DNA of 64,000 bases from Thermus sp. CCB_US3_UF1 (GCF_000236585.1 NC_017278.1:434001-498000); one strand, 5' to 3'; positions 52,138 through 62,094 are shown, numbered from the stretch's first letter. Numbers and translations are program-made. Notes: generated by a model from the sequence alone, not told the origin.

Positions 52138-52469
52138 TGCAGGCCAAGGTTCACGTGAAGAAGGGGGACACCGTCTTGGTGGCCTCCGGCAAGTACAAGG
52201 GCCGGGTGGGTAAGGTGAAGGCCGTCCTGCCCAAGAAGGGCGCGGTGGTGGTGGAGGGGGTCAACCTGGTCAAGAAGGCGGTGCGGGTCAGCCCCCAGTA
52301 CCCCCAGGGCGGTTTTGTGGAGCAGGAAGCCCCCCTGCACGCCTCTAAGGTGCGGCCCATCTGCCCCGCCTGCGGCAAGCCCACCCGGGTGCGCAAGAAG
52401 TTCCTGGAGGACGGGCGGAAGGTGAGGGCCTGCGCCAAGTGCGGCGGGTCTTTGGACGTGGAGGAGTAA
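52137..52469 (+). CDS. rplX: 50S ribosomal protein L24
   Basis: A 110-residue KOW-domain protein that starts 50S assembly. [20 protein letters not shown] is the KOW motif. It carries four cysteines in a zinc-ribbon-like arrangement ([14 protein letters not shown] and CAKCGG), which is common in thermophilic L24. It starts within the rplN stop codon. Confidence 0.96.
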   Translation: MQAKVHVKKGDTVLVASGKYKGRVGKVKAVLPKKGAVVVEGVNLVKKAVRVSPQYPQGGFVEQEAPLHASKVRPICPACGKPTRVRKKFLEDGRKVRACAKCGGSLDVEE

Positions 52470-52470
52470 G

Positions 52471-53019
52471 ATGCCCCTGGACGTAGCCCTAAAGAAGAAG
52501 TACCTGGAGGAGGTCCGGCCCGAGCTCATCCGCCGCTTCGGCTACCAGAACGTCTGGGAGGTGCCGCGGCTGGTCAAGGTGGTGGTCAACCAGGGCCTGG
52601 GGGAGGCCAAGGAAGACGCCCGCATCCTGGAAAAGGCTGCCAAGGAGCTCTCCCTCATCACCGGGCAGAAGCCCGCCGTCACCCGGGCCAAGAAGTCCAT
52701 CTCCAACTTCAAGCTGAGGAAGGGGATGCCCATCGGCCTCAGGGTTACCCTGCGGGGGGATCGGATGTGGATCTTCCTGGAGAAGCTCCTGAACGTGGCC
52801 CTGCCCCGCATCCGCGACTTCCGCGGCGTGAACCCGGGCAGCTTTGATGGCCGGGGCAACTACAACCTGGGGCTCAAGGAGCAGCTCATCTTCCCCGAGA
52901 TCACCTACGACATGGTGGACGCCCTGCGGGGTATGGACATCGCGGTGGTGACCACCGCCAAGACCGACGAGGAGGCCAAGGCCCTCCTGGAGCTTCTGGG
53001 TTTCCCCTTCCGTAAGTGA
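52471..53019 (+). CDS. rplE: 50S ribosomal protein L5
   Basis: A 182-residue 5S-rRNA binding protein. Visible landmarks are [46 protein letters not shown] (conserved TGQKP) and [30 protein letters not shown] (conserved RDFRG). The end is [16 protein letters not shown]. It starts 1 nt after rplX. Confidence 0.97.
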   Translation: MPLDVALKKKYLEEVRPELIRRFGYQNVWEVPRLVKVVVNQGLGEAKEDARILEKAAKELSLITGQKPAVTRAKKSISNFKLRKGMPIGLRVTLRGDRMWIFLEKLLNVALPRIRDFRGVNPGSFDGRGNYNLGLKEQLIFPEITYDMVDALRGMDIAVVTTAKTDEEAKALLELLGFPFRK

Positions 53020-53026
53020 GGCGAGC

Positions 53027-53212
53027 ATGGCGAGAAAAGCGCTGATCGAAAAGGCCAAGCGTACCCCCAAGTTCAAGGTGCGGGCCTACACCCGTTGCGT
53101 GCGTTGCGGGCGGGCCAGGAGCGTCTACCGCTACTTCGGCATCTGCCGCTTGTGCCTCCGGGAACTGGCCCACAAGGGGCAGCTGCCTGGGGTGAAGAAG
53201 GCCAGCTGGTAG
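53027..53212 (+). CDS. rpsZ: 30S ribosomal protein S14, zinc-binding type
   Basis: A 61-residue protein with a zinc ribbon: Cys24, Cys27, Cys40 and Cys43. This C+ type is usual in Thermus and Gram-positives. The 68-nt gap to rpsH holds a small palindrome (GACC-GCAT-GGTC, about 53240-53251) and a ribosome site, and otherwise nothing. Confidence 0.97.
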   Translation: MARKALIEKAKRTPKFKVRAYTRCVRCGRARSVYRYFGICRLCLRELAHKGQLPGVKKASW

Positions 53213-53280
53213 GCCGTGGCCGGTCGGGGGGGTTCCCTCGAGACCGCATGGTCCAAGCGTGAGGTAAAAGGAGAGAGGAA

Positions 53281-53697
53281 ATGCTGACGGACCCCATTGC
53301 CGACATGCTGACCCGGATACGGAACGCCACCCGGGTCTACAAGGAGAGCACCGAGGTGCCCGCCTCCCGCTTTAAGGAGGAGATCCTCAAGATCCTGGCG
53401 CGGGAGGGTTTCATCAAGGGGTACGAGCGGGTGGAGGTGGACGGCAAGCCCGTCCTGCGCATCCATCTAAAGTACGGTCCCCGGCGCCAGGGCCCTGACC
53501 CGCGCCCGGAGCAGGTCATCAAGCACATCCGCCGCATCAGCCGTCCGGGGCGGCGGGTTTACGTGGGGGTCAAGGAGATCCCTCGGGTGCGCCGGGGCCT
53601 GGGGATCGCCATTCTTTCCACCCCCAAGGGCGTCCTCACCGACCGCGAGGCGCGGAAGTTGGGCGTGGGCGGCGAGCTCATCTGCGAGGTGTGGTGA
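53281..53697 (+). CDS. rpsH: 30S ribosomal protein S8
   Basis: A 138-residue protein that binds the central domain of 16S rRNA and, in E. coli, represses the spc operon. It begins [19 protein letters not shown] and ends [33 protein letters not shown] (final part conserved). Its stop shares one base with the rplF start. Confidence 0.97.
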   Translation: MLTDPIADMLTRIRNATRVYKESTEVPASRFKEEILKILAREGFIKGYERVEVDGKPVLRIHLKYGPRRQGPDPRPEQVIKHIRRISRPGRRVYVGVKEIPRVRRGLGIAILSTPKGVLTDREARKLGVGGELICEVW

Positions 53698-54239
53698 TGT
53701 CTAGGATTGGTCGGCTTCCCATTCCCCTGCCCAAAGGGGTCACGGTGGAGGTGGCCCCCGGGTTGGTCAAGGTTAAGGGGCCTAAGGGCGAGCTTTCCGT
53801 GCCCGTGTCCCCGGAGATGCGGGTGGTGGTGGAAGGGGGCGTGGTCCGGGTAGAACGCCCCTCGGACGAACGCCGCCATAAAAGCCTTCACGGCCTCACC
53901 CGCACCCTGATCGCCAACGCCATCAAGGGTGTGGCGGAAGGGTACGTGAAGGAGCTCCTCATCAAGGGGATCGGCTACCGCGCTCGCCTGGCGGGCCGGG
54001 CGGTGGAACTCACCGTGGGCTATAGCCACCCCGTGGTGGTGGAACCCCCGGAAGGGATCACCTTTGAGGTGCCCGAGCCCACCAAGATCCGTGTCCTGGG
54101 GATCGACAAGCAGAAGGTGGGCCAGGTGGCGGCCAACCTGCGTGCGGTGAAGAAGCCCAGCGCCTACCACGAGAAGGGCATCTACTACGCGGGCGAGCCC
54201 GTCCGCCTCAAGCCTGGCAAGGCCGGGACCAAGAAGTAG
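53697..54239 (+). CDS. rplF: 50S ribosomal protein L6
   Basis: A 180-residue protein near the sarcin-ricin loop. It begins [19 protein letters not shown]; this start, at 53697 within the rpsH stop (TGATG), matches homologues. A GTG two codons upstream is less likely. Two repeated L6 domains are visible ([26 protein letters not shown], conserved GIGYRA). Confidence 0.97.
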   Translation: MSRIGRLPIPLPKGVTVEVAPGLVKVKGPKGELSVPVSPEMRVVVEGGVVRVERPSDERRHKSLHGLTRTLIANAIKGVAEGYVKELLIKGIGYRARLAGRAVELTVGYSHPVVVEPPEGITFEVPEPTKIRVLGIDKQKVGQVAANLRAVKKPSAYHEKGIYYAGEPVRLKPGKAGTKK

Positions 54240-54247
54240 GGGGAAGT

Positions 54248-54586
54248 ATGGCACGGCTTACCGCATACGAACGCCGTAAGTTCCGGGTGCGCAACCGCGT
54301 CAAGCGCGCGGGCCGGCTCCGCCTTTCCGTCTTCCGGAGCCTCAACCACATCTACGCCCAGATCATTGACGACGAGAAGGGCGAGACCCTGGTGGCCGAG
54401 TCCAGCCTCGCCCTCAAGCTCAAGGGCAACAAGACCGAGGTGGCCCGGCAGGTGGGCCGGGCCCTGGCGGAGAAGGCCCTGGCCAAGGGCATCCGCCAGG
54501 TGGCCTTTGATCGGGGTCCTTACAAGTACCACGGCCGGGTGAAGGCCCTGGCGGAGGGAGCCCGCGAGGGCGGCCTGGAGTTCTAA
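54248..54586 (+). CDS. rplR: 50S ribosomal protein L18
   Basis: A 112-residue 5S-rRNA binding protein. It has [24 protein letters not shown] and the C-terminal [28 protein letters not shown] (conserved FDRG.YHGR). It starts 8 nt after rplF. Confidence 0.97.
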   Translation: MARLTAYERRKFRVRNRVKRAGRLRLSVFRSLNHIYAQIIDDEKGETLVAESSLALKLKGNKTEVARQVGRALAEKALAKGIRQVAFDRGPYKYHGRVKALAEGAREGGLEF

Positions 54587-54598
54587 AGGGGAGGAACC

Positions 54599-55072
54599 AT
54601 GCCCGAGACCGATTTCGAGGAGAAGATGATCCTGGTGCGGCGCACCGCCAAGACCTACCAGGGCGGCCGCCGCTTCCGCTTCGGGGCCTTGGTGGTGGTG
54701 GGGGACCGCCAGGGCCGGGTGGGCCTGGGCCTGGGCAAGGCCAAGGAGGTGCCCCTGGCGGTGCAGAAGGCCGGCTACTACGCCCGCCGCAACATGGTGG
54801 AGGTGCCCCTCCTGAACGGCACCATCCCCCACGAGATCGAGGTGGAGTACGGGGCCTCCAAGATCCTGCTCAAGCCCGCGGCCCCCGGTACGGGGGTGAT
54901 CGCCGGGGCGGTACCCCGGGCCATCCTGGAGCTGGCGGGCATCACCGACATCCTTACCAAGGAGCTTGGAAGCCGGAACCCCATCAACATCGCCTACGCC
55001 ACCATGGAGGCCCTGCGGCAACTCCAGACCAAGGAAGACGTGCGGCGCCTGAGGAAGGGCGGGGAGGAGTGA
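54599..55072 (+). CDS. rpsE: 30S ribosomal protein S5
   Basis: A 157-residue protein tied to accuracy and mRNA helicase activity. It begins [20 protein letters not shown], has the double-stranded-RNA-binding-like [31 protein letters not shown] and [31 protein letters not shown] precedes the ATG. Its stop overlaps rpmD. Confidence 0.97.
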   Translation: MPETDFEEKMILVRRTAKTYQGGRRFRFGALVVVGDRQGRVGLGLGKAKEVPLAVQKAGYYARRNMVEVPLLNGTIPHEIEVEYGASKILLKPAAPGTGVIAGAVPRAILELAGITDILTKELGSRNPINIAYATMEALRQLQTKEDVRRLRKGGEE

Positions 55073-55254
55073 TGGCTAGGCTAAAGGTCAAGCTGGTGAA
55101 GAGCCCCATCGGCTACCCCAAGGACCAGAAGGCCGCCCTGAAGGCCTTGGGGCTCACCAAGCTGCAAAGGGAGAGGGTCCTTGCCGATACCCCCGCGGTC
55201 CGGGGGAACATCCAGAAGGTGAGCCACCTTCTCCAGGTGGAGGTGTTGGAATGA
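55072..55254 (+). CDS. rpmD: 50S ribosomal protein L30
   Basis: A 60-residue protein. The ATG at 55072 shares a base with the rpsE stop (TGATG) and gives the family length; a GTG one codon upstream is possible. The motif [22 protein letters not shown] is typical (conserved SPIG and ALGL). It overlaps rplO by 4 nt. Confidence 0.95.
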   Translation: MARLKVKLVKSPIGYPKDQKAALKALGLTKLQRERVLADTPAVRGNIQKVSHLLQVEVLE

Positions 55255-55703
55255 AGCTGACCGACCTAAAGCCCAACCCCGGGGCCAACAAGAAGCGCAA
55301 GCGGGTGGGCCGCGGCCCGGGGTCTGGCCACGGCAAGACCGCGACCCGGGGCCACAAGGGCCAGAAGTCCCGTTCCGGTGGCCTCAAGGATCCCCGCCGC
55401 TTTGAGGGCGGGCGCTCCACCACCCTCATGCGCCTGCCCAAGCGGGGGATGCAGGGCCAGGTGCCGGGGGCGATCCCGCGCCCCAGGTACCAGGGGGTCA
55501 ACCTGAAGGACCTGGCCCGCTTTGAGGGGGAGGTGACCCCGGAGCTGTTGGTCCAGGCGGGGATCCTGAAGAAGGGGTACCGCCTGAAGGTGCTGGGGGA
55601 TGGGGAGGCCAAGGCCCTCAAGGTGGTGGCCCACGCCTTCTCCAAAAGCGCCCTGGAGAAGCTGAAGGCCGCGGGCGGCGAGGCCGTCTTGCTGGAGGCT
55701 TGA
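55251..55703 (+). CDS. rplO: 50S ribosomal protein L15
   Basis: A 150-residue protein with a glycine- and arginine-rich N-terminal tail ([22 protein letters not shown], conserved GRG.GSGHGKT) and a globular domain ending [13 protein letters not shown]. secY starts 1 nt later. Confidence 0.97.
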   Translation: MKLTDLKPNPGANKKRKRVGRGPGSGHGKTATRGHKGQKSRSGGLKDPRRFEGGRSTTLMRLPKRGMQGQVPGAIPRPRYQGVNLKDLARFEGEVTPELLVQAGILKKGYRLKVLGDGEAKALKVVAHAFSKSALEKLKAAGGEAVLLEA

Positions 55704-55704
55704 G

Positions 55705-57021
55705 ATGCTGAAGGCCTTCCGGAGCGCCCTCGCCATCCCCGAGCTTCGCCAGCGCATCCTCTTCACCTTACTGGTGCTGGCCGCTTACCGCCTGGGGGCC
55801 TTCATCCCCACCCCCGGGGTGGATCTGGACAAGATCCAGGAGTTTCTGCGCACCACTCAGGGCGGGGTGTTCGGCATCATCAACCTCTTCTCTGGGGGGA
55901 ACTTTGAGCGCTTCTCCATCTTTGCCCTGGGGATCATGCCCTACATCACCGCGGCCATCATCATGCAGCTCCTGGTGAACGTGGTCCCGGCGTTGGAGAA
56001 GCTTTCCAAGGAAGGTGAGGAGGGCCGCCGCATCATCAACCAGTACACCCGCATCGGCGGCATCGCTCTGGGGGCCTTCCAGGGCTTCTTCCTGGCCACG
56101 GCTTTCCTGGGGGCGGAGGGCGGGCGCTTCCTCCTTCCCGGCTGGGCCCCTGGGCCCTTCTTCTGGTTGGTGGTGGTGGTCACCCAGGTGGCGGGGATCG
56201 CCCTCCTCCTCTGGATGGCGGAGCGCATCACCGAGTACGGCATCGGCAACGGCACCAGCATGATCATCTTTGCCGGGATCGTGGTGGAATGGCTGCCCCA
56301 GATCCTGCGCACCGTCGGCCTCATCCGTACCGGGGAGGTGAACCTGGTGGCCTTCCTCTTCTTCCTGGCCTTCATCGTCCTGGCCTTCGCCGGCATGGCG
56401 GCGGTGCAGCAGGCGGAAAGGCGCATCCCCGTGCAGTATGCCCGCAAGGTGGTGGGCCGCCGGGTCTATGGGGGGCAGGCCACCTACATCCCCATCAAGC
56501 TGAACGCCGCTGGGGTGATCCCCATCGTCTTCGCCGCCGCCATCCTGCAGATCCCCATCTTCCTCACCGCCCCTTTCCAGGACAACCAGGTCCTTCAGGC
56601 CATCGCCAACTTTTTCAACCCCACTCGGCTTTCCGGCCTCCTCCTGGAGGTGGCGCTCATCGTCCTCTTCACCTACGTCTATACCGCGGTGCAGTTTGAC
56701 CCCAAGCGCATCGCTGAAAGCCTCAGGGAGTACGGGGGCTTCATCCCGGGCATCCGTCCAGGGGAGCCCACGGTGAAGTTCCTGGAGCACATCGTTTCCC
56801 GCCTCACCCTCTGGGGGGCCCTTTTCCTGGGTCTGGTGGCCGCTTTGCCCCAGATCATCCAGAACCTCACCGGGGTCAAGAGCATCGCCTTTTCCGGGAT
56901 TGGCCTTTTGATCGTGGTGGGGGTGGCCTTGGACACCCTCAGGCAGATTGAGAGCCAGCTGATGCTGAGGAACTACGAGGGGTTCCTCTCCAAGGGCCGC
57001 ATCCGCGGCCGTACCCGTTAG
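55705..57021 (+). CDS. secY: Protein translocase subunit SecY
   Basis: A 438-residue channel with ten membrane helices. It begins with the amphipathic LKAFRSALAIPELRQRILFTLL, has the plug region GGNFERFSIFALGIMPYITAAIIMQLL (conserved LGIMPYI), IRPGEPTVKFLEHIVSRLTLWGA and the C-terminal RNYEGFLSKGRIRGR. It works with SecE and SecG, encoded elsewhere. Confidence 0.98.
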   Translation: MLKAFRSALAIPELRQRILFTLLVLAAYRLGAFIPTPGVDLDKIQEFLRTTQGGVFGIINLFSGGNFERFSIFALGIMPYITAAIIMQLLVNVVPALEKLSKEGEEGRRIINQYTRIGGIALGAFQGFFLATAFLGAEGGRFLLPGWAPGPFFWLVVVVTQVAGIALLLWMAERITEYGIGNGTSMIIFAGIVVEWLPQILRTVGLIRTGEVNLVAFLFFLAFIVLAFAGMAAVQQAERRIPVQYARKVVGRRVYGGQATYIPIKLNAAGVIPIVFAAAILQIPIFLTAPFQDNQVLQAIANFFNPTRLSGLLLEVALIVLFTYVYTAVQFDPKRIAESLREYGGFIPGIRPGEPTVKFLEHIVSRLTLWGALFLGLVAALPQIIQNLTGVKSIAFSGIGLLIVVGVALDTLRQIESQLMLRNYEGFLSKGRIRGRTR

Positions 57022-57030
57022 GGAGGAGCG

Positions 57031-57585
57031 ATGGGGGAAGCGGTGATCTTCTTGGGGCCGCCCGGGGCGGGCAAGGGTACCCAGGCGGCGAGGCTTTCCG
57101 AGGAGTTGGGCTTCAAGAAGCTTTCCACGGGGGACATCCTCCGGGACCATGTGGCCCGGGGGACCCCTCTGGGGCAGCAGGTCAAGCCCATCATGGACCG
57201 GGGGGACCTGGTGCCGGATGAGCTCATCCTGGCCCTGATCCGGGAAGAACTGGCCGACCGGTTCATCCTGGACGGTTTCCCCCGCACCCTGCCCCAGGCG
57301 GAGGCCTTGGACCGGCTTCTGGCGGAGACGGGCACCCGGCTCCTGGGGGTGGTGCTGGTGGAGGTGCCGGAGGAGGAGCTGGTGCGGCGCATGCTCCGGC
57401 GGGCGGAGCTCGAGGGCCGCTCGGACGATAACGAGGCCACCATCCGCCGCCGCCTCGAGGTCTACCAGGAAAAGACCGCTCCCCTCATCCAGTACTATGA
57501 GAAGAAGGGCGCCCTGAAGCGGGTGGAGGGCGTGGGTGCCCCTGACGAGGTCTACGCCCGCATCCGGGCTGCCTTGGGAATCTGA
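57031..57585 (+). CDS. adk: Adenylate kinase, short type
   Basis: A 184-residue enzyme that interconverts ATP plus AMP with two ADP. The P-loop is GPPGAGKGTQAA, with LSTGDILRDHV and FILDGFPRTLPQA. The LID is short and lacks zinc cysteines, as in T. thermophilus adenylate kinase. It starts 9 nt after secY with GGGAGGAG upstream, and its stop overlaps map (TGATG). Confidence 0.97.
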   Translation: MGEAVIFLGPPGAGKGTQAARLSEELGFKKLSTGDILRDHVARGTPLGQQVKPIMDRGDLVPDELILALIREELADRFILDGFPRTLPQAEALDRLLAETGTRLLGVVLVEVPEEELVRRMLRRAELEGRSDDNEATIRRRLEVYQEKTAPLIQYYEKKGALKRVEGVGAPDEVYARIRAALGI

Positions 57586-58352
57586 TGGCCATCAAGCTGA
57601 AAAGCCCCTGGGAGATTGAGCGCATGCGGGAGGCTGGGGCCCTCCTCACCGAGGTGGTGGAGGAGGTGGCCCGCCACGTGGAGCCCGGGATCACCACCAA
57701 GGAGCTGGACCGGATCGCCCACGAGGCCATCCGGCGCCGCAAGGCCAAGCCGGCCTTCCTAGGGCTCTATGGCTTCCCCGCCACCTTGTGCACCTCGGTG
57801 AACGAGGTGGTGGTCCACGGCATCCCCTCGGAGGAACCCCTGAAGGAAGGGGATATCCTCTCCGTGGACGTGGGCCTCATCCACGGGGGCTTTGCCGCGG
57901 ATATGGCCCGCACCTTCCCCGTGGGCCGGGTTTCGGAGGAGGCGGAAAGGCTCATCCGGGATACGGAGGCCGCCTTCTGGGAAGGCCTCAAGTACCTCCG
58001 CCCCGGGTACCGCATCGGGGACGTGGCCCACGCGGTGCAGACCTTCCTGGAGTCCCGGGGGTACGGGGTGGTGCGGGAGTTCGTGGGCCACGGGGTGGGG
58101 CGGGAGATCCACGAGGATCCCCAGCTCCCCAACTTCGGCAAGCCGGGCACCGGGCCCAAGATCCGCCCGGGGATGACCCTGGCCCTCGAGCCCATGGTCA
58201 CCTTACGCCCGGCCCCTGTGGTAATATTGGAAGATGGCTGGACGGCGAGCGCCGGCAAAGGCAACCTCGCCGCCCACTACGAGAACACCGTCTTGGTAAC
58301 GGAGGAGGGCCCGGAGCTTCTCACCGGGGTTCCCCTGGTGCGGGCGCAGTAG
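57585..58352 (+). CDS. map: Methionine aminopeptidase, type I
   Basis: A 255-residue metalloenzyme that removes the initiator methionine. The metal ligands are in [19 protein letters not shown] (two Asp), [14 protein letters not shown] (His), LEPMV (Glu) and [17 protein letters not shown] (Glu). The start shares a base with the adk stop. It is followed by infA after 7 nt. Confidence 0.97.
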   Translation: MAIKLKSPWEIERMREAGALLTEVVEEVARHVEPGITTKELDRIAHEAIRRRKAKPAFLGLYGFPATLCTSVNEVVVHGIPSEEPLKEGDILSVDVGLIHGGFAADMARTFPVGRVSEEAERLIRDTEAAFWEGLKYLRPGYRIGDVAHAVQTFLESRGYGVVREFVGHGVGREIHEDPQLPNFGKPGTGPKIRPGMTLALEPMVTLRPAPVVILEDGWTASAGKGNLAAHYENTVLVTEEGPELLTGVPLVRAQ

Positions 58353-58359
58353 GAGGGGT

Positions 58360-58578
58360 ATGGCGAAGGAGAAGGACACCATTCGGGCGGAGGGCGTGGT
58401 CACCGAGGCTTTGCCCAACACCACCTTTCGGGTGAAGCTGGACTCGGGGCCGGAGATCCTGGCCTATATCTCGGGGAAGATGCGCATGCACTACATCCGC
58501 ATCCTGCCCGGGGACCGGGTGGTGGTGGAGATTACCCCCTACGACCCCACGCGGGGCCGCATCGTTTACCGCAAGTAG
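58360..58578 (+). CDS. infA: Translation initiation factor IF-1
   Basis: A 72-residue OB-fold protein that binds the A-site of the 30S subunit. It has the usual [26 protein letters not shown] (conserved GVV.E.LPN..F.V) and [33 protein letters not shown] (conserved R..YIRI.PGD.V). Confidence 0.97.
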   Translation: MAKEKDTIRAEGVVTEALPNTTFRVKLDSGPEILAYISGKMRMHYIRILPGDRVVVEITPYDPTRGRIVYRK

Positions 58579-58586
58579 GAGGCGCG

Positions 58587-58700
58587 ATGAAGGTACGGGC
58601 ATCGGTCAAGAAGATGTGCGAGAAGTGCAAGGTGGTGCGCCGGCATGGCCGGGTCTACGTGATCTGCGAGAACCCCAAGCACAAACAGCGTCAGGGCTAG
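58587..58700 (+). CDS. rpmJ: 50S ribosomal protein L36
   Basis: A 37-residue zinc-binding protein. It begins [20 protein letters not shown] and has the ligands Cys11, Cys14, Cys27 and His32 (C+ type). It lies 8 nt after infA with GGAGG upstream. It is the smallest gene in the cluster. Confidence 0.97.
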   Translation: MKVRASVKKMCEKCKVVRRHGRVYVICENPKHKQRQG

Positions 58701-58713
58701 ATAAGGAGGAACC

Positions 58714-59094
58714 GTGGCGAGGATTGCAGGCGTAGAGATTCCCAGGAACAAGCGGGTGGACGTGGCCCTCACCTACATCTACGGGGTGGGCCCCGCCCGG
58801 GCCAAGGAGGCGCTGGAGAAGACGGGCATCAACCCGGCCACCCGGGTGAAGGACCTTACCGAGGCCGAGGTGGTGCGCCTCCGCGAGTATGTGGAGAACG
58901 CCTGGAAGCTGGAGGGCGAGCTCCGGGCGGAGGTGGCCGCCAACATCAAGCGCCTCATGGACATCGGCTGCTACCGCGGCCTGAGGCACCGCCGGGGCCT
59001 TCCCGTGCGCGGCCAGCGCACCCGCACCAACGCCCGTACCCGCAAGGGGCCCCGCAAGACCGTGGCGGGCAAGAAGAAGGCCCCCAGGAAGTAA
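58714..59094 (+). CDS. rpsM: 30S ribosomal protein S13
   Basis: A 126-residue protein of the 30S head that contacts the 50S subunit and P-site tRNA. It begins [23 protein letters not shown] (start GTG at 58714 after AAGGAGGA) and ends with the RNA-binding tail [18 protein letters not shown]. The gap to rpsK is 58 nt. Confidence 0.97.
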   Translation: MARIAGVEIPRNKRVDVALTYIYGVGPARAKEALEKTGINPATRVKDLTEAEVVRLREYVENAWKLEGELRAEVAANIKRLMDIGCYRGLRHRRGLPVRGQRTRTNARTRKGPRKTVAGKKKAPRK

Positions 59095-59127
59095 TTCCCC
59101 GGGCCAGAAGATACTCCGTGGTACGGC

Positions 59128-59140
59128 TTAGCCGTGGATT
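59128..59140 (+). other. Small palindrome in the rpsM-rpsK gap
   Basis: ACGGCT-T-AGCCGT, about 59123-59137, sits in a stretch with GATACT upstream that could be a weak -10 box. It may be a hairpin or an internal promoter; support is slight and the position is approximate. Confidence 0.3.
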
Positions 59141-59152
59141 CTGAGGGAGAGT

Positions 59153-59542
59153 ATGGCCAGAAAAGCAACCAAGAAAAAGGTCAAGCGGCAGGTCGCCAGC
59201 GGGAAGGCGTACATCCACGCCTCCTACAACAACACCATCGTCACCATTACCGACCCGGACGGCAACCCCATCACCTGGTCCTCGGGCGGGGTGATCGGCT
59301 ACAAGGGGAGCCGTAAGGGCACCCCTTACGCGGCCCAGCTTGCGGCCATGGACGCGGCCAAGAAGGCCATGGCCTACGGCATGCAGAGCGTGGACGTGGT
59401 GGTGCGCGGCACCGGGGCGGGCCGGGAGCAGGCCATCCGGGCCCTCCAGGCTTCCGGCCTCCAGGTGAAGTCCATCGTGGACGATACCCCCGTGCCCCAC
59501 AACGGCTGCCGGCCCAAGAAGAAGTTCCGCAAGGCTTCGTAA
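59153..59542 (+). CDS. rpsK: 30S ribosomal protein S11
   Basis: A 129-residue protein of the 30S platform. It has [25 protein letters not shown] (conserved NNT.VT.TD..G) and the C-terminal [20 protein letters not shown] (conserved [13 protein letters not shown]-like). The start has GGGAGAG upstream. Confidence 0.97.
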   Translation: MARKATKKKVKRQVASGKAYIHASYNNTIVTITDPDGNPITWSSGGVIGYKGSRKGTPYAAQLAAMDAAKKAMAYGMQSVDVVVRGTGAGREQAIRALQASGLQVKSIVDDTPVPHNGCRPKKKFRKAS

Positions 59543-59555
59543 GGAGTAGGAGAAG

Positions 59556-60185
59556 ATGGGTCGTTACATTGGACCAGTTTGCCGCCTTTGCCGCCGGGAA
59601 GGAGTTAAGCTCTACCTGAAGGGGGAGCGCTGCTACAGCCCCAAGTGCGCCATGGAGCGCCGCCCGTACCCTCCGGGCCAGCACGGGCAGAAGCGCACCC
59701 GCCGTCCTTCGGACTACGCGGTGCGCCTTAGGGAGAAGCAGAAGCTCCGCCGCATCTACGGGATTTCCGAAACCCAGTTCCGCAACCTCTTTGAGGAGGC
59801 CAGCCGCAAGAAGGGCGTCACGGGTACGGTCTTCCTGGGCCTTTTGGAGTCCCGCCTGGACAACGTGGTTTACCGCCTGGGCTTTGCCGCAAGCCGCCGC
59901 CAGGCCCGGCAGATGGTGCGCCACGGCCACATCACCGTGAACGGCCGCCGGGTGGACCTTCCCGCCTACCGGGTTAAGCCGGGGGACGAGATCGCCATCG
60001 CCGAGGGGAGCAAGAACCTGGCCTTTATCCGGGAGAACCTCGAGGCCATGAAGGGCCGCAAGGTGGGCCCCTGGCTCTCCTTGGACGTGGAGGGGATGAA
60101 GGGCAAGTTCCTGCGCCTGCCCGACCGCGAGGACCTGGCCCTGCCCGTGAACGAGCAGCTGGTGATTGAGTTCTACTCCAGGTAA
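59556..60185 (+). CDS. rpsD: 30S ribosomal protein S4
   Basis: A 209-residue primary 16S-binding protein and, in E. coli, the repressor of the alpha operon. It has an N-terminal zinc site (Cys9, Cys12, Cys26, Cys31), as in T. thermophilus S4, and an S4 RNA-binding domain ([32 protein letters not shown] in outline). A hairpin lies between it and rpoA. Confidence 0.97.
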   Translation: MGRYIGPVCRLCRREGVKLYLKGERCYSPKCAMERRPYPPGQHGQKRTRRPSDYAVRLREKQKLRRIYGISETQFRNLFEEASRKKGVTGTVFLGLLESRLDNVVYRLGFAASRRQARQMVRHGHITVNGRRVDLPAYRVKPGDEIAIAEGSKNLAFIRENLEAMKGRKVGPWLSLDVEGMKGKFLRLPDREDLALPVNEQLVIEFYSR

Positions 60186-60192
60186 TCCTCGA

Positions 60193-60215
60193 GGCCCGGT
60201 CCATCCGGGCCCTTT
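60193..60215 (+). other. Hairpin between rpsD and rpoA
   Basis: GGCCCGG (60193-60199) and CCGGGCC (60205-60211) form a 7-bp stem with a 5-nt loop, followed by CTTT. It may be a weak attenuator or a processing site that sets the level of alpha subunit. A copy of CCTCGAGG overlaps its left edge (60187-60194). Confidence 0.5.
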
Positions 60216-60233
60216 GCGCCTGCAAGGAGGCCT

Positions 60234-61187
60234 ATGTTTGAGAGCAAGCTGAAAGCCCCGGTCTTCACGGTGCGCACCCAGGGGCGGGAATACGGGGAGT
60301 TCGTCCTGGAACCCCTGGAGCGGGGGTTCGGCGTCACCTTGGGCAACCCCCTGAGGCGGATCCTCCTCTCCTCCATCCCGGGGACCGCGGTTACCAGCGT
60401 CTACATTGAGGATGTTCTCCACGAGTTCTCCACCATTCCTGGGGTTAAGGAGGACGTGGTGGAGATCATCCTGAACCTCAAGGAGTTGGTGGTGCGCTTC
60501 CTGGACCCCAAGATGCAGACCACCACCTTGGTCCTGCGGGCCGAGGGCCCCAAGGAGGTGAAGGCCGCCGACTTTACCGTTCCCTCGGACGTGGAGCTCT
60601 TGAACCCCGACCTGCACATCGCCACCCTGGAAGCCGGGGGGAGGCTGTACATGGAGGTGCGGGTGGACCGCGGGGTGGGGTATGTGCCCGCGGAGCGCCA
60701 CGGAACCAAGGACCGGATCAACTCCATTCCCGTGGACGCCGTCTTCTCCCCCGTGCGCCGGGTGGCCTTCCAGGTGGAGGATACCCGCCTGGGCCAGCGC
60801 ACCGACCTGGACAAGCTCACCCTGCGGATCTGGACCGACGGCTCCGTCACCCCCATGGAGGCCTTGAACCAGGCGGTGGAGATCCTCAAGGAGCACCTTT
60901 CCTACTTCGCCAACCCCCAGACCACCGCCCTGCCCACCCCGGAGCCCGCCGTGGGGGAGCGCCCGGAAAGGGGAGGGGAGAAGGAAGAGGACCTGGACCT
61001 GCCCCTGGAGGAGCTGGGGCTTTCCACCCGGGTGCTCCACAGCCTCAAGGAAGAGGGCATTGAGTCGGTCCGGGCCCTTCTGGCCTTGAACCTTAAGGAC
61101 CTCAAGAACATCCCCGGCATCGGGGAGCGGAGCTTGGAGGAGATCCGCGAGGCCCTGGCCAAGCGGGGCTTCGCCTTGAAGGAGTGA
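60234..61187 (+). CDS. rpoA: RNA polymerase alpha subunit
   Basis: A 317-residue subunit. The N-terminal domain (residues 1-230) dimerises and holds beta and beta-prime ([28 protein letters not shown] in outline). The C-terminal domain (about 250-317) has [19 protein letters not shown] and [17 protein letters not shown], with the helix-hairpin-helix that reads UP elements. The linker is acidic. AAGGAGG precedes the ATG. Confidence 0.98.
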   Translation: MFESKLKAPVFTVRTQGREYGEFVLEPLERGFGVTLGNPLRRILLSSIPGTAVTSVYIEDVLHEFSTIPGVKEDVVEIILNLKELVVRFLDPKMQTTTLVLRAEGPKEVKAADFTVPSDVELLNPDLHIATLEAGGRLYMEVRVDRGVGYVPAERHGTKDRINSIPVDAVFSPVRRVAFQVEDTRLGQRTDLDKLTLRIWTDGSVTPMEALNQAVEILKEHLSYFANPQTTALPTPEPAVGERPERGGEKEEDLDLPLEELGLSTRVLHSLKEEGIESVRALLALNLKDLKNIPGIGERSLEEIREALAKRGFALKE

Positions 61188-61191
61188 GACC

Positions 61192-61548
61192 ATGCGCCAC
61201 CTAAAGTCTGGAAGGAAGCTCAACCGCCACTCTTCCCACCGCCTGGCCCTGTACCGGAACCAGGCCAAGAGCCTTCTGGCCCATGGCCGCATCACCACCA
61301 CCCTGCCCAAGGCCAAGGAGATCACCGGCTTCGTGGACCACCTCATCCACCTGGCCAAGCGGGGGGACCTGCACGCCCGCCGCCTGGTCCTTCGGGACCT
61401 GCAGGACGTGAAGCTGGTGCGCAAGCTCTTTGACGAGATCGCCCCCAGGTACCAAAACCGCCCCGGGGGGTACACCCGGGTGCTGAAGCTGGCGGAGCGC
61501 CGCCGGGGGGACGGGGCCCCTTTGGCCTTGGTGGAGCTGGTGGAGTAA
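61192..61548 (+). CDS. rplQ: 50S ribosomal protein L17
   Basis: A 118-residue protein near the tunnel exit and the last gene of the alpha operon. It begins [20 protein letters not shown] and has the family [20 protein letters not shown]. It starts 4 nt after rpoA and is followed by a terminator. Confidence 0.97.
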   Translation: MRHLKSGRKLNRHSSHRLALYRNQAKSLLAHGRITTTLPKAKEITGFVDHLIHLAKRGDLHARRLVLRDLQDVKLVRKLFDEIAPRYQNRPGGYTRVLKLAERRRGDGAPLALVELVE

Positions 61549-61570
61549 CCCGGGCGGACCCGGGTGTTCC

Positions 61571-61605
61571 CTAGGGGGTGGGGCCCGCCCCCTAGCCTTC
61601 TTTTT
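61571..61605 (+). terminator. Terminator of the str-S10-spc-alpha cluster
   Basis: CTAGGGGG (61571-61578) pairs with CCCCCTAG (61588-61595) around a 9-nt loop, followed by CCTTCTTTTT. Its right arm contains the stop codon (61592-61594) of the convergent LapA-like gene. Confidence 0.82.
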
Positions 61606-62065
61606 CCCGGGGGCCTAGGAGCCTGAGGACCTGGTCCTCCAGCTCCCCGATGTAGGCGGCCAGGGTGTTGCCGTGCTTTTCTAGGGTTTCGGCCAGGCGG
61701 GCCTCGAGGGCCTGGATCTCCTCCTTCTCCACTTGGGCCAGGCGCTGGAGTTCGGCCTCCAGGTAGCGCTTGAGCTCGGTGTAGCGGCTTTGCTCCGCGT
61801 CCTCGGCCAGCTTTTTGTAGTGGAGGAGCTCGCGGGCGTACCGCTTCACCTCCAGCAGGGCGGCGGTTTCCAGGCCGATGGTGAAGAGGAGGTAGAGGAG
61901 GGAAACCGTCCCCAGGGCCACCACCAACACCAGGCCCAAGGGGGCCTCTACCCGGGTCAGGCCCAGGGAAAGGGAGGTGGGCCGGGTAATCTCCCCCCAG
62001 TTCAGCCAGCTGAAGAGAAAGAGGAGGAGAAGGACCAGGAGGGCGAAAAGGGTACGGGCGCTCAT
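61592..62065 (-). CDS. LapA-like two-helix membrane protein with coiled coil
   Basis: A 157-residue protein. The ATG at 62065 has GGAGG at the right spacing; an upstream GTG at 62086 would add seven residues. Two hydrophobic segments (about residues 4-22 and 42-64) enclose WLNWGEITRPTSLSLG, as in LapA/DUF1049 proteins, and are followed by a long charged helix (about 75-150) likely to form a coiled coil in the cytoplasm. Function unknown. Confidence 0.7.
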   Translation of the reverse strand: MSARTLFALLVLLLLFLFSWLNWGEITRPTSLSLGLTRVEAPLGLVLVVALGTVSLLYLLFTIGLETAALLEVKRYARELLHYKKLAEDAEQSRYTELKRYLEAELQRLAQVEKEEIQALEARLAETLEKHGNTLAAYIGELEDQVLRLLGPREKEG

Positions 62066-62094
62066 ACGGCGGCCTCCATAGGGCACCTTGGGCG

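Noticed and set aside
53240-53251. GACCGCATGGTC palindrome before rpsH as an S8 binding site
   Set aside because: The stem is only 4 bp and does not resemble the S8 target; left as a note under rpsZ.
59271-61475. 734-codon open frame on the minus strand opposite rpsK-rpoA
   Set aside because: It runs antisense across four conserved genes; GC-rich sequence rarely gives stop codons in this frame.
61551-61568. CCCGGG-CGGA-CCCGGG repeat as a terminator of the LapA-like gene
   Set aside because: The stem is plausible but there is no T-run on the minus strand.
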